Shown here piece by piece: positions 43,858-53,304 of a stretch of 64,000 nt of DNA. A model generated the notes under the pieces. The model searched no databases and was not told where the DNA came from. It was given only the letters and a program-made list of their open reading frames with translations. The translations under genes and the position numbers were made by a program. Numbering within the stretch: the stretch's first letter is position 1; each line of letters starts with the position of its first letter. The DNA lies in the NCBI GenBank assembly GCA_024235795.1, contig JACKLR010000002.1, positions 62,001-126,000 on the forward strand, written 5' to 3'. This DNA comes from Burkholderiales bacterium. GTDB lineage: Bacteria; Pseudomonadota; Gammaproteobacteria; Burkholderiales; Nitrosomonadaceae.

Positions 43858-45036
43858 TTATTCCTTTCTCTCGAGCTTGCGTTCGCTATCTATATGGAAA
43901 GCACCATCGATTACAATATGTTGTCCGACCGAGAGTCCCGATATGACAGGACGCAAATTTCCAATCTCAGGCCCCAATTCAACCGGTATGCGTAAATAGG
44001 TGTAGTTGCCTTTGTCTAGATAAACATAATCTTTGTTCAATTCACGCACGATTGCAGATTCAGGCAGTACAAGTTGTTCCTGCGGTGTTTCTAAGATGCG
44101 CATGGATGCCAGCATGCCGGGTTTAAGTTTGCGATCCTGATTTTCCACGACAGTTCTTACCATAACTGTTCTTGTTTGTGGATTGACTGTATCGGAGACA
44201 TAAATGATTAAGGCGTCTAAAATAATGTTGCCAAGTGCGGGCACTTGAATTTCAACATGCTGGCCGGCCATCACATTGCCGGCGATATGTTCCGGTACGT
44301 CACCAACCGCCCAGACTGTCGATAAATCTGCGACTTTAAAGAGTCGATCGGATGGCTGTACTACTTGACCGGCTACCACCTTACGTTCAATGATTGTGCC
44401 GCTTTTAGGAGACGAGATGCCGACAGAGGGGAGTATCTGCCCGCGTTTGACCAGGTCATTGACAGCGTTTTTATAAACACCGAGCAAACGCAGTTGATCT
44501 TCCGCCGCGCTGAGTTCTGCGCGCGATACTTGCAGTTCAGCTTCTCTGCGTTGTAATTCGGCAGCGCCGATGACATCGGCATCGAGTAGTAATTTTGCGC
44601 GCTTTGCCGCGCGTTCATTTAAAACAGTCATCGAGTGTGCGCGAAGATACTCTAATTGCGCTTTTGTGAGTTCGGGACTGGAAAGCTTGGCAAGTGCCGT
44701 GCCGGCATCCACGCTATCACCTAATTCAACGTTTACTTCGACTATGCGTCCCGTGACGTTTGCGCCGACGCGTATTAATTGTTGTTCATTGACTTTGATA
44801 TGGCTCGGTACCTGAATTTTATCCGCCAAGCCGGTCAATTGGAGTGCTTCGGTTTTAATCCCTTCTGCCATCGCTTCGCTGAGCGTAATAATGTTTGCGT
44901 TGTCAGGTTCGTTAGCAACCGGCAATTCGGTTGACTCTTTGTTATTTTTGTTGCCGGTATCTTCGCTATTACTGCAAGCGACAGTCAGAAAAAGAATGAA
45001 CAGGGAACAGAGTGTTAAGCGGATTGGTTGTTTCAT
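43858..45036 (-). CDS. Periplasmic adaptor (membrane fusion) lipoprotein of the metal RND pump
   Basis: 392 residues with a lipoprotein signal ('FILFLTVACSNSED'), a lipoyl/barrel-sandwich part ('GRIVEVNVELGDSVDAGTAL'), a coiled-coil hairpin ('YLRAHSMTVLNERAAKRAKL') and a second lipoyl half ('VGISSPKSGTIIERKVVAGQ'). It links the inner-membrane pump to the outer-membrane channel. It lacks a histidine-rich metal-binding start and a C-terminal CusF-like domain. It overlaps the outer-membrane gene by 4 bases. Confidence 0.92.
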   Translation of the reverse strand: MKQPIRLTLCSLFILFLTVACSNSEDTGNKNNKESTELPVANEPDNANIITLSEAMAEGIKTEALQLTGLADKIQVPSHIKVNEQQLIRVGANVTGRIVEVNVELGDSVDAGTALAKLSSPELTKAQLEYLRAHSMTVLNERAAKRAKLLLDADVIGAAELQRREAELQVSRAELSAAEDQLRLLGVYKNAVNDLVKRGQILPSVGISSPKSGTIIERKVVAGQVVQPSDRLFKVADLSTVWAVGDVPEHIAGNVMAGQHVEIQVPALGNIILDALIIYVSDTVNPQTRTVMVRTVVENQDRKLKPGMLASMRILETPQEQLVLPESAIVRELNKDYVYLDKGNYTYLRIPVELGPEIGNLRPVISGLSVGQHIVIDGAFHIDSERKLERKE

Positions 45037-46310
45037 TCTATGATGTGCTCCTTGGGATAATGGGCGCGTAGTCTATCTATTTCTGCAGCAGCAGACTGCA
45101 ATTCAAAGCGGGCTTGCAATAAATCACCAAGCACACCGCGCAACACACGCTGGGTATCCAATACTTCAATAAAACCGCGTTCTCCTAAGCGATAAGCCGT
45201 TTGTGCGATACTTAATGCAAGTTGCGCTTCTGTAACAATACCGCCTTCGAACATTTCTACTCTGCGTCGGGCGATTTCTTTTGCTTGCCAGGCCGATTCC
45301 AACAACTGACCAATTTCAAAACGACGGTATTCCAGTGTGTCACGAAGACGGGCTGAATCATAAATCGCAGTATCGATTTCACCTCGACGTCTATAAAATA
45401 GAGGAATTTCCAGATTTACTCCTGCCACATTAGTAGAAAATTGAGCGTCATGGTAATTTTCGTACAAAATATTTACTCTCGGTAAAACAGAAGCTTTTTC
45501 CTGGTCGATACGTGAATCCGCACTTTTCTGTTCGGCTTGTAGACGTTGGATGTCTGGATTGGTTTCAATGATTTCCTGCCGTAAGGCCTCTAGAGAAGGA
45601 AACTCAACCGGGTCATTGAGCGATGCATCAATTTCAAAACCACTTTGCAAAGCACCGGCTGCCAGTTGAATTAAGGCAACACGGGCACGCTCGGCATTTA
45701 ATTTTGCCGCTTCCATACGGTTTTCGGCGCTTAATACTTCGGTATCTGCTCGGATTAACTCAAAGCGAGCAGTTTCGCCAACCTCAACGCTGACTTGAAT
45801 ACGACGCTGAATTTCCTTCATCAGATCGTAAATATTTGATTCCATCTGCGCCTGCTCTTGACGCAAAATCAATTCATACGCGCGCACACGTAGTTGGGCA
45901 GCAAGATCAGCGCGCACCTGATCCAGATTAGCTTGCCTGGCGTCAACAAGTGCTTCGGCCGAGTTGATGCGTGCTGATCGAAAAAAAGGATTTTCAATGG
46001 GTTGGCTGACGTTAACTTCTCGGTAGTTATCAGCCGGACCGGTTACTGACACAGGCAAGCGTTTGCTTTGTGGTCCAACTTTGATGGAGACATTCGGATT
46101 GGGATAAGCACTGGCTGCTACAACACCGGCTTCCGCCATATCAACTTGTGAACGCGCTGCTTGAACAAGACCATTGGCTTGCAAACCCAACTGTTGCAGC
46201 TCCTTGATGTTCAGTTTTGTTGATTCTTGCGCTGATAGTAGCGTCGAATAAAAAATAAAAAAAAGAATAAAGAATATATACCGCAATGAAAAGGTCTGCA
46301 TAGTCTGCAT
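45033..46310 (-). CDS. Outer-membrane efflux protein (TolC/CzcC family)
   Basis: 425 residues from the ATG at 46308-46310 (AAGG just upstream; a second ATG at 46301 is possible). The frame extends further upstream but without a good start. The signal peptide 'YIFFILFFIFYSTLLSAQ' is followed by two OEP repeats of alpha-helical barrel and beta strands ('LGLQANGLVQAARSQVDMAE', 'AYRLGERGFIEVLDTQRVLR'). It forms the trimeric exit channel of the metal efflux complex and is the first gene of its operon. Confidence 0.93.
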   Translation of the reverse strand: MQTMQTFSLRYIFFILFFIFYSTLLSAQESTKLNIKELQQLGLQANGLVQAARSQVDMAEAGVVAASAYPNPNVSIKVGPQSKRLPVSVTGPADNYREVNVSQPIENPFFRSARINSAEALVDARQANLDQVRADLAAQLRVRAYELILRQEQAQMESNIYDLMKEIQRRIQVSVEVGETARFELIRADTEVLSAENRMEAAKLNAERARVALIQLAAGALQSGFEIDASLNDPVEFPSLEALRQEIIETNPDIQRLQAEQKSADSRIDQEKASVLPRVNILYENYHDAQFSTNVAGVNLEIPLFYRRRGEIDTAIYDSARLRDTLEYRRFEIGQLLESAWQAKEIARRRVEMFEGGIVTEAQLALSIAQTAYRLGERGFIEVLDTQRVLRGVLGDLLQARFELQSAAAEIDRLRAHYPKEHIIE

Positions 46311-46610
46311 AAGGCCTTTATAAAAAATGCAAAAAATATAAAGAATGGTTGAAAGATAATGTAGTTTGTTTCTTGAGCATGTTAGTCGCAACATGATATA
46401 GGAATATCAAATTTCATCAATGCCAAATTAAAATCATTTTTTCTTTTTTATTTCGAATATAAAATGCTTTCAGTCTGAATCCTGGGTTTTTTAAGTCGAC
46501 AAAATGATATTCATGGACTTTCCTTTTGTTTGGATTGGATATAGTAACGGAGAGACCTGAATGCCACCTGAACAGTAATCATATCTGAAAAAGGTTTTAA
46601 CATTAAATGC

Positions 46611-47534
46611 TTATTTCTCATGTGTTATATATGTGTGTTTTATGAAATTATTTATTTTATGAGAGACATTTACGGGTTGTTCGACAATGTTTTGAATCAA
46701 TTGAAAAAGCGGATAAACAGCGATGTCGAATAATCGGTGTTTGCAGACCATTTCAAGGGTATGAACCCCTTCACCGGTTATGTTTTCGGTTTCAGCTCTG
46801 GCCAGCATGCGGCCGAGCGTATGATGATGGGAATCCTCGCTGGTAGCGGTTGTGATGAGATCTCCCAAACCCGCAAGGTGATAGGAACTGTTTTCGTCTC
46901 CACCCATTTGATGCGCAATTTGGCTTAACTCGCGCAAAGCGGTAACGCTGAGAAAACCGCGCGTATTATCACCCAATTGCAATTCGTCTGCCATGCCAAA
47001 AATCATGGCATAAACATTCTTCAGAATAACAGACCAGCTGATTCCGGGGATATCGGCGGTATACTCGATAAAAAGATCTGTATCCTGAAAACAGGAATGG
47101 ATTTTGTTATAAACAGAGCGATCTAAACAACCGAGTTGAGCAAAGGCATATTGCCCTGCGCAAATTTCTTCAGAGATCATGGGGCCATAGAGCAACGCGT
47201 AGGAATTTTTGGAGCCCAGAACATCTGCAAAAATTTGCGCGGCTGTTTGCCCTGATTCGTCAAGACCTTTGGCAATACTGACACAGATACTTGTTTTTTT
47301 TAGTAAGGGTGCGATATGCGTAACAATTTCCCGATGCGGGTTAACCGGCAGGCAAAAAATAACAATATCTGCAGCTGGAACCGCGTCTTCCAGAATGGCT
47401 GATTGAAAACCGGGCTGGGGATATTTTTCCCAGATATGCAGTGGATGATAAGCTGAGAGTAAATGCTCCATCGCATGGCCCATTTCACCATATCCTAAAA
47501 TTAAAACGCTGTGTTGTTCTGCCTTTATTGTCAT
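46611..47534 (-). CDS. GpsA-like NAD(P)-dependent glycerol-3-phosphate dehydrogenase family protein
   Basis: 307 residues. N-terminal Rossmann motif 'LILGYGEMGHAMEHLL' (11-26), then 'SIAKGLDESG' and 'GPMISEEICAGQ' (117-128, replacing the usual GPNFAxE), catalytic Lys172 in 'ILKNVYAMIFG', and 'LAGLGDLITTATSEDSHHH' (220-238), parallel to 'AGLGDLVLTCTS' of GpsA. It would reduce dihydroxyacetone phosphate to glycerol-3-phosphate for phospholipids. The divergent substrate loop and slightly short length suggest a paralogue rather than the main GpsA. Confidence 0.8.
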   Translation of the reverse strand: MTIKAEQHSVLILGYGEMGHAMEHLLSAYHPLHIWEKYPQPGFQSAILEDAVPAADIVIFCLPVNPHREIVTHIAPLLKKTSICVSIAKGLDESGQTAAQIFADVLGSKNSYALLYGPMISEEICAGQYAFAQLGCLDRSVYNKIHSCFQDTDLFIEYTADIPGISWSVILKNVYAMIFGMADELQLGDNTRGFLSVTALRELSQIAHQMGGDENSSYHLAGLGDLITTATSEDSHHHTLGRMLARAETENITGEGVHTLEMVCKHRLFDIAVYPLFQLIQNIVEQPVNVSHKINNFIKHTYITHEK

Positions 47535-48224
47535 AGCGCAATTCCATTATTGTATCGATAAAGTCATTATTCCATAAATCCTAAGTGAGTAGGGTTAAGC
47601 GTTGTTAAAGAACTGAGTATGATTGGAGTGCTGGACAGACGGATTAACATTTGATCATCTAAAGTTTGACATGTAAGCTCAAACATTTCTCTTTGAAGAT
47701 GTAAACAAGAAATCTAATTGTTTGTCATTTGCCAGTGTTTACTCTTCTCTCAAGGTTTACAACAGCATTTTTTGTGGTGTAATTTTTCTGAGTAGAAAAT
47801 TTACTTGTTTTCCTATGGATCTATAGGTATTGTCACTTCAATATTAAACTTGATCGATAAATTACGTATCATATGATTTAAGTACCGCTCATCATTTAAC
47901 AAATAAGCGGCGAGTAAGGTATTCTGCGTCAACAACTTGCTGTTCAACTGTGCTGTCTTGACTGTATGACTGGTAGGACAACTGTAATAGACCACATACT
48001 GCTAAATGGCGGTTTTAATTAGGTTGGCTTATGTTTTTAGTTATGTCAATTTGGTATTTGTGGTGATAAATTGCTTATCTAACCTAATATATGGTTACCA
48101 ATCCGAATCTAGTGCATTGTGGAATTTTTAATTGGTATTGATTTTTTTGCACTATATGCTATAGGTTTTCGATTGGCGTGATATTTACACGTAGATGAAA
48201 AATTTTTTCAGTGCCATGTTTTTA
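47535..48224. other. Intergenic region
   Basis: About 690 AT-rich bases. A 60-codon minus-strand frame at 47813-47995 ('NTLLAAYLLNDERYLNHMIR') looks faintly protein-like but has no recognised family or start signal. An AT-rich palindrome TGAAAAATTTTTTCA lies at 48196-48210, downstream of galE, and may aid termination. Confidence 0.35.
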
Positions 48225-49268
48225 TTAAGATGTCGTATCTTTAATTTTACCAAGATTGCTATCATTCAAAGCCACTTGCCACTTCCACGCGCTATCCATC
48301 ATATCGTTCAGATCAAACTGGTGGGCCCATTTGAGTAATTTTTCAGCTTTTGTTGCATCGGCCCAGATCTGTTCAACATCTCCGGCTCGTCTTGCGCCCA
48401 TGACATAGGGTAGATTTTTTCCGCTAACTTTCTCGAAGGCCTTGATCACTTCGAGTACACTATATCCTTTTCCAGTCCCTAAATTAAAAATCTCGTAATC
48501 CTGATCCATGGCAAATGCGTAGTCCAAGGCTTTGACGTGGGCTTTAGCTAAGTCTACTACGTGAATGTAATCGCGGATATTGGTTCCATCGGGCGTATTG
48601 TAATCATTGCCAAAAACTGTCAGCTTTTCCCTGATACCTGCAGCTGTCTGGGTAATGTACGGGACGAGGTTGTCAGGTACGCCAAGCGGTAATTCACCGA
48701 TAAGCGTCGATGGGTGTGCGCCTACAGGGTTGAAATAACGTAAAATAATTCCTTTAAAACCGCTATATTTGCATAGATCTTTCAAGATCTGTTCGCACAC
48801 AAGCTTGGTCGTGCCGTATGGGGAAATGGCTTCAGTTACTGGATGTGTCTCTTCAATGGGTGAGGATTTGGTATCCCCGTAAACAGTGCAACTTGAAGAA
48901 AATACTATCGTTTTGACATGATGTTGATGCATGACCTGATGCAAAGTTATCATGCCATCTATGTTGTTCCTGTAATACTTGAAGGGGTTCTGAACGGATT
49001 CGCCAACTGCTTTGTGTGCAGCAAAATGAATGACACCTTCTATTGTTTCTTGTTTAAACAGCGCTTCAAGTGATGAATGATCGTTAATATCGGCAACATA
49101 TAGTTGTATGGGTTGTTTAGTGATGGAGACAATTCGTTCGGCAACTTCTTTGATGGAATTTGACAGATTGTCAATCACGACCACTTTGTAGTTACTATTT
49201 TGCAACTCTACGACGGTATGACTGCCAATGTAACCCAAACCCCCAGTTACTAGAATAGTTTTATTCAT
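48225..49268 (-). CDS. galE: UDP-glucose 4-epimerase
   Basis: 347 residues of the extended short-chain dehydrogenase type. NAD-binding 'TGGLGYIGSHTVVEL' (8-22), the serine/threonine triad residue in 'VFSSSCTVYG' (122-131), and catalytic Tyr151/Lys155 in 'SPYGTTKLVCE'. It interconverts UDP-glucose and UDP-galactose in the cytoplasm for envelope sugars. It stands alone; an insertion sequence lies 244 bases upstream. Confidence 0.96.
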   Translation of the reverse strand: MNKTILVTGGLGYIGSHTVVELQNSNYKVVVIDNLSNSIKEVAERIVSITKQPIQLYVADINDHSSLEALFKQETIEGVIHFAAHKAVGESVQNPFKYYRNNIDGMITLHQVMHQHHVKTIVFSSSCTVYGDTKSSPIEETHPVTEAISPYGTTKLVCEQILKDLCKYSGFKGIILRYFNPVGAHPSTLIGELPLGVPDNLVPYITQTAAGIREKLTVFGNDYNTPDGTNIRDYIHVVDLAKAHVKALDYAFAMDQDYEIFNLGTGKGYSVLEVIKAFEKVSGKNLPYVMGARRAGDVEQIWADATKAEKLLKWAHQFDLNDMMDSAWKWQVALNDSNLGKIKDTTS

Positions 49269-49501
49269 ATTTACTTTGTATTGGCTTTGACGGCTAAATA
49301 TTTACAAAATGGTTTGCATGTAATACATGCAGGTGAACATCTCGATTGAGAATGGATTATGCTTTCTCACATAACTACTTGCGTTTATACACGCCTAAAT
49401 TAAAACAGTCAATACGACAATTTTTTCCAACACCGCTTGATTCTCCATACACTACATTCGACAATAGCCCATTAATTATTCGCTCAGTAGTTAGGTGCTC
49501 G

Positions 49502-49511
49502 CTGGCGCAGG
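49502..49511. repeat. Target-site duplication, left (10 bp)
   Basis: CTGGCGCAGG, identical to 51416-51425, directly abuts the left inverted repeat of the insertion sequence at 49512-51415. Confidence 0.85.
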
Positions 49512-49631
49512 CAGGGCAAATTTGTTCTACCCCTGAAAGCTAATAGTGACGAGTGCATTTAAATAATGCTGGACATTCTCAACGAATGTTGATATAAAGG
49601 AGCCTCAACAAAACCCGATTGAGATCAGTTT

Positions 49632-51400
49632 TTGCAGCTTAAAGAAATCGTCGTTCGTCCTGTAACTCACCAAGAACAGGCAGACTATCATAAACTTATG
49701 CAGCGACATCATTACCTTGGGTCTGCTCGCCCAGTTGGCGAAACATTGTACTATGTTGCCACCTGGCGTGCCCAATGGATCGCGTTGCTCGGTTTTTCAT
49801 CGGCGGCCTTGAAATGTGCGCCACGTGACCAATGGATTGGCTGGCGATATCGCCATCAATTTGATCGTTTAAATTTGGTCACCAACAACAGTCGATTTTT
49901 GATTCTGCCGCAATGGCACATTCCCAATGTGGCAACCCGTATTTTATCGCTGTGCCAGAGAAGGCTTCAAGCTGATTGGTTGCGGCACTTTCATCATCCA
50001 CTGTTGCTACTTGAAACCTTCGTTGATCCACAACATTTCCATGGTACGATTTACAAGGCGGCCAACTGGACACTGCTGGGCAGCACAAAGGGGTTTCGCC
50101 GCATCAATGCCCAAGGTTACCAATCCAACGCTTCGCCTAAATTGGTTTTTGTTTATGCGCTGCAACGCAATGCGCAGCACCTGCTGTCTCAATCGCATTT
50201 AAACCCGGTCTATCAATGCGGAACACCTAAGCTCATGCTAACAGCCAATCAAATGAATGCACTCCCCACTTTTTTTAATTGCATCCCTGATCCACGCCGC
50301 ACACAGGGCAGGCGCCATCGGTTAGATACGATACTGGCCATTGCCACGGGCGCTATTCTCTGTGGCCGGGTGGGTTATAAAGGTATCGCCGAATGGGCAC
50401 AATCGCTCAGTCAGGATGCCCGCGCCCGTTTCCAGTGCTACTATAAGCAGGAACGTTATCATGTTCCCAGTGAATACATTATTCGCGACACATTGATCAG
50501 GGTGAAACCGAATGCACTGGATCAGGCATTGCAACACTGGAGCGAGCAATACAGCGCTGACGATGAAAGTCTGGCGATAGATGGCAAGACCATGCGCAGC
50601 GCGATTGATAGCGAAGGCAGACAAATTCATATCATGAGCGCCATCGGCCATAACACCCTTCATTGTTACACCCAAAAAAAGTCGTAAAATACAATACAAA
50701 CAACTGCACAGCGGCCAAACAAACCAATGAAATAAAAATAGCTGCTCCGCTGCTTGATCCACTCGACATTGATGGTGTCGTCATTACTGCAGACGCGCTG
50801 CTTACACAACGTCAATTTGCCCGTTATCTGGTAGAAAACAAACAAGCGCATTATCATTTTACCGTCAAAGCCAATCAACCCAGGTTGCTTGAAGATCTGC
50901 AGTATTACTTTAAAAACCGTCAGACACCTGATGCCACAACAACCAGCTACGGGCACGGACGTATAGAAACCCGTAAAATCTGGGTAACCAGCACACTCAA
51001 CAACTACTTGAACTTTCCTTATGTCGGACAAGCATTTGCTATTGAACGGGAATCGACCGAAAAGAAGACAAAAAAGGTCTCACGAGAGTTGGTATACGGC
51101 ATTACCAGCCAAGCTGAGTTTGATGCCTCTGCCGCTAAAATATTGGAAACAAATCGGGGGCATTGGTGTATTGAGAACAGCTGTCATTACATTTTAGACT
51201 GGTGCTTTGACGAAGACAGATGCCGTATCCGTACCGGATATGGCCCTGAAAATATTACTCGCCTGCGGCGTTTTGTTGTTGGGATTGTCAAAGCAACCAG
51301 CTTAAAGGGAGTCGCGGAAACAATGAGAAAGTTGACGATGAGCGTTCGAATGGTGTTTGATTATTTGAAAATGACCAAAAATACAGCTAAACCACGTTAG
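49632..51400 (+). CDS. Transposase: DruA/DUF4338-like domain fused to ISAs1-type DDE domain, in two frames
   Basis: Frame 1 (49632-50687, TTG start just after a TGA) begins with about 190 residues like DUF4338/DruA ('VTHQEQADYHKLMQRHHYLG', 'VTNNSRFLILPQWHIPNVAT', 'LLLETFVDPQHFHGTIYKAA'). It continues into an ISAs1 N-region ('IPDPRRTQGRRHRLDTILAI') and the first catalytic Asp in 'SLAIDGKTMRSAID'. It ends '...CYTQKKS'. Frame 2, one base back, continues to 51400 with the second Asp ('GVVITADALLTQRQFARYLV') and 'GHWCIENSCHYILDWCFDED' holding the Glu. The switch lies at 50673-50682, on an A-AAA-AAG slippery heptamer immediately before a UAA. The fusion could be made by -1 ribosomal frameshifting, or the gene could simply be broken. 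Confidence 0.8.
50675..50690 (+). promoter_or_regulatory. Possible programmed -1 frameshift site (A-AAA-AAG)
   Basis: In frame 1 the codons read ACC-CAA-AAA-AAG-TCG-TAA. The seven bases A-AAA-AAG match the E. coli dnaX slippery sequence in the right phase, and slipping back one base leads straight into the second transposase frame. The zero-frame stop is two codons later. No strong downstream stem was identified by eye. Confidence 0.5.
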
Positions 51401-51415
51401 AACAAATTTACCGTG

Positions 51416-51425
51416 CTGGCGCAGG
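51416..51425. repeat. Target-site duplication, right (10 bp)
   Basis: CTGGCGCAGG, the direct copy of 49502-49511, immediately after the right inverted repeat of the insertion sequence. Confidence 0.85.
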
Positions 51426-52192
51426 AGTCATGCTTGCGATAAGCCAACGCTGCATGATATATTGCGACTGAAAAGAATTGGCGATTTACGGCAGTTGGGA
51501 TTGAAAATAATATTTATTACCTGTGCCTAAGCTTAACAACTGAGAAGGTCGGTAGGGCTCGGGATATTTTTTATCTTTGAATCCATTTGTTGGGAATAAA
51601 CGGCTTTGCCTTTGCATTAGATTAGTTGTACTAAGCAGTTGTATTACAATATGGCTATAACACTTGTATCATTACAGCATAGACCTAACAATACCCGTCA
51701 GGAGCGACATTTAACATACCCTATGCAGACAGGATTTTTAGCATTTGCAAGATCATGACGGCAAGATATGATTTTAAATTTGATCAGATAAGCGATATAG
51801 CAAACCTGGAAGGTAAGCCGCTAAATTCCGAAATCCGATACTCGTCTAGTGGCATGTATCGTTGTTGAGAGCAAATTATTCTGTTGCATTTGTTGAATAT
51901 TAATTAGTTAGGGCTGAAATGGCTTTCTGGGAAGAAATCGTTTGTAAACAAATAGTAAGGATGTAGATATTTGATCAGCTTGAGGCGTTAATGAATGCTG
52001 GTAAGTAACAAATAAGGTAACTGCCTTGCCTGTGTAGATATTAAAATGAAAAAACTGAGTCTTGATTGATATAATTCTTGTGAAATTTTATGGTACTACA
52101 ACAAACAAAAACGGTCTGTTTATGTCAAGGCGAAGTATAGAGCGCAAACGTTTAATTGTCAGGAACAGTGACCGCACTGTCAATCTTGGAAT
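51426..52192. other. Intergenic region
   Basis: About 770 bases with no recognised gene. If the insertion sequence is removed, 49269-49501 joins this region. A frame there reads 'KPTLHDILRLKRIGDLRQLG' up to about 51530, possibly the worn end of a lost gene. No remnant of the CysN GTPase domain was seen before 52193. Confidence 0.35.
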
Positions 52193-53122
52193 ATGCCTGT
52201 TGAGATGTTAACCGAAAACCCGCCTGAAATTGCCAATCAGTTTGAGGCTGATCTTGTTTGGGTCAGTAAACAATCCCTAATGCCTGGACGGCAATATCGA
52301 ATGCGGTTGGCTAGTAAGGAAGTTTCCGCCACTGTAACTGCGATTAAATACCGGACAGATATCAATACCGGTGCACGATTGGCTGCACGGACATTGAACA
52401 CAAATGAATCTGGTAGAGTCAATCTGTATACAAGCGATCCATTAGTCTTCGAGGACAAAGATAATAAGGACGATTTAAAGTTTGTTTTGATTGATCAGCA
52501 AACAGGCGATACAGTTGGGTCGGGGATGATGGTTTTTGTTTTACGTCGTGCCACCAATCTCCAATGGCAAGTGTTGGAAATAGACAAGGCTGCCCGAGCT
52601 GTACAGAAACAGCAAACCCCGAAATGTATCTGGTTTACCGGTTTGTCTGGTTCGGGAAAATCGACTATTGCCAATCTGTTGGAAAAACACCTGCACCAGG
52701 GTAACAAGCATACGTATTTGCTGGATGGTGATAATATTAGGCATGGTTTGTGCCGTGATTTGGGTTTTACCGAAGCCGATCGTGTTGAGAATATTCGGCG
52801 CGTCTCAGAGGTTGCAAAACTTATGGTTGATGCCGGGTTGATAGTTCTGGTCAGTTTTATTTCTCCATTTCGCAGCGAGCGTCGTATGGCGCGTGAATTA
52901 TTTGCTGCGGGCGAGTTTATAGAAGTGTTTATCGACACTAACCTGAATGAATGCGAGCGTCGTGATGTGAAGGGGCTTTATGCCAAGGCACGTAGCGGTG
53001 CATTAAAAAATTTTACCGGTATCGATAGCCCGTACGAACCACCTGAGTCACCCGAAATTCATATTCAAACATCTTTGTTATCGCCCCTGGAAGCTGTCAA
53101 GGATATCGTGAAACAATTGTGA
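52193..53122 (+). CDS. cysC: CysN C-terminal remnant fused to adenylylsulfate kinase (CysC)
   Basis: 309 residues. The first 125 match the C-terminal barrel of sulfate adenylyltransferase large subunit CysN/NodQ ('ANQFEADLVWVSKQSLMPGR', 'VSATVTAIKYRTDINTG'). The rest is APS kinase with P-loop 'GLSGSGKST' (150-158), 'LDGDNIRHGLCRDLGFTEAD' and 'SFISPFRSERRMAR'. It phosphorylates adenylylsulfate to PAPS for sulfotransferases or assimilation. The CysN GTPase domain and its G1-G4 motifs are absent, and the ATG falls at the domain border, so only the kinase activity is expected. Either a deletion truncated a CysNC fusion or this is a stable short form. No cysD or cysH is nearby. Confidence 0.88.
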   Translation: MPVEMLTENPPEIANQFEADLVWVSKQSLMPGRQYRMRLASKEVSATVTAIKYRTDINTGARLAARTLNTNESGRVNLYTSDPLVFEDKDNKDDLKFVLIDQQTGDTVGSGMMVFVLRRATNLQWQVLEIDKAARAVQKQQTPKCIWFTGLSGSGKSTIANLLEKHLHQGNKHTYLLDGDNIRHGLCRDLGFTEADRVENIRRVSEVAKLMVDAGLIVLVSFISPFRSERRMARELFAAGEFIEVFIDTNLNECERRDVKGLYAKARSGALKNFTGIDSPYEPPESPEIHIQTSLLSPLEAVKDIVKQL

Positions 53123-53304
53123 TAATTGAGTACAGCTATAACCGGCCTTGAATATGGTGGTGTCATCAATAGTGATGCAGAGGCTATACCTTAGAATCTG
53201 ATCAAAATTTTCTTAAGATCAATTAGGTTCTTTTCTGACATAGGTTACGACAGCTTGTTCTCAAAAGATTAAGTACGCAAGAAAAGATTATTTTGAAGTA
53301 ACAT

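Larger units (their letters stand above)
49512..51415 (+). mobile_element. Insertion sequence related to ISAs1 with a DruA-like fused transposase
   Basis: 1904 bp bounded by 18-bp imperfect inverted repeats, CAGGGCAAATTTGTTCTA on the left and CACGGTAAATTTGTTCTA (read inward) on the right, with two mismatches. It is flanked by a perfect 10-bp target duplication CTGGCGCAGG. The transposase stop codon lies inside the right repeat. The 10-bp duplication and the CAGGGC-type end agree with the complete ISAs1 element at 59723-60925. The clean duplication implies a fairly recent insertion. Confidence 0.85.

Noticed and set aside
47813..47995. A 60-residue minus-strand protein
   Set aside because: No ribosome site, no known family, and surrounded by non-coding AT-rich sequence; mentioned only within the intergenic note.
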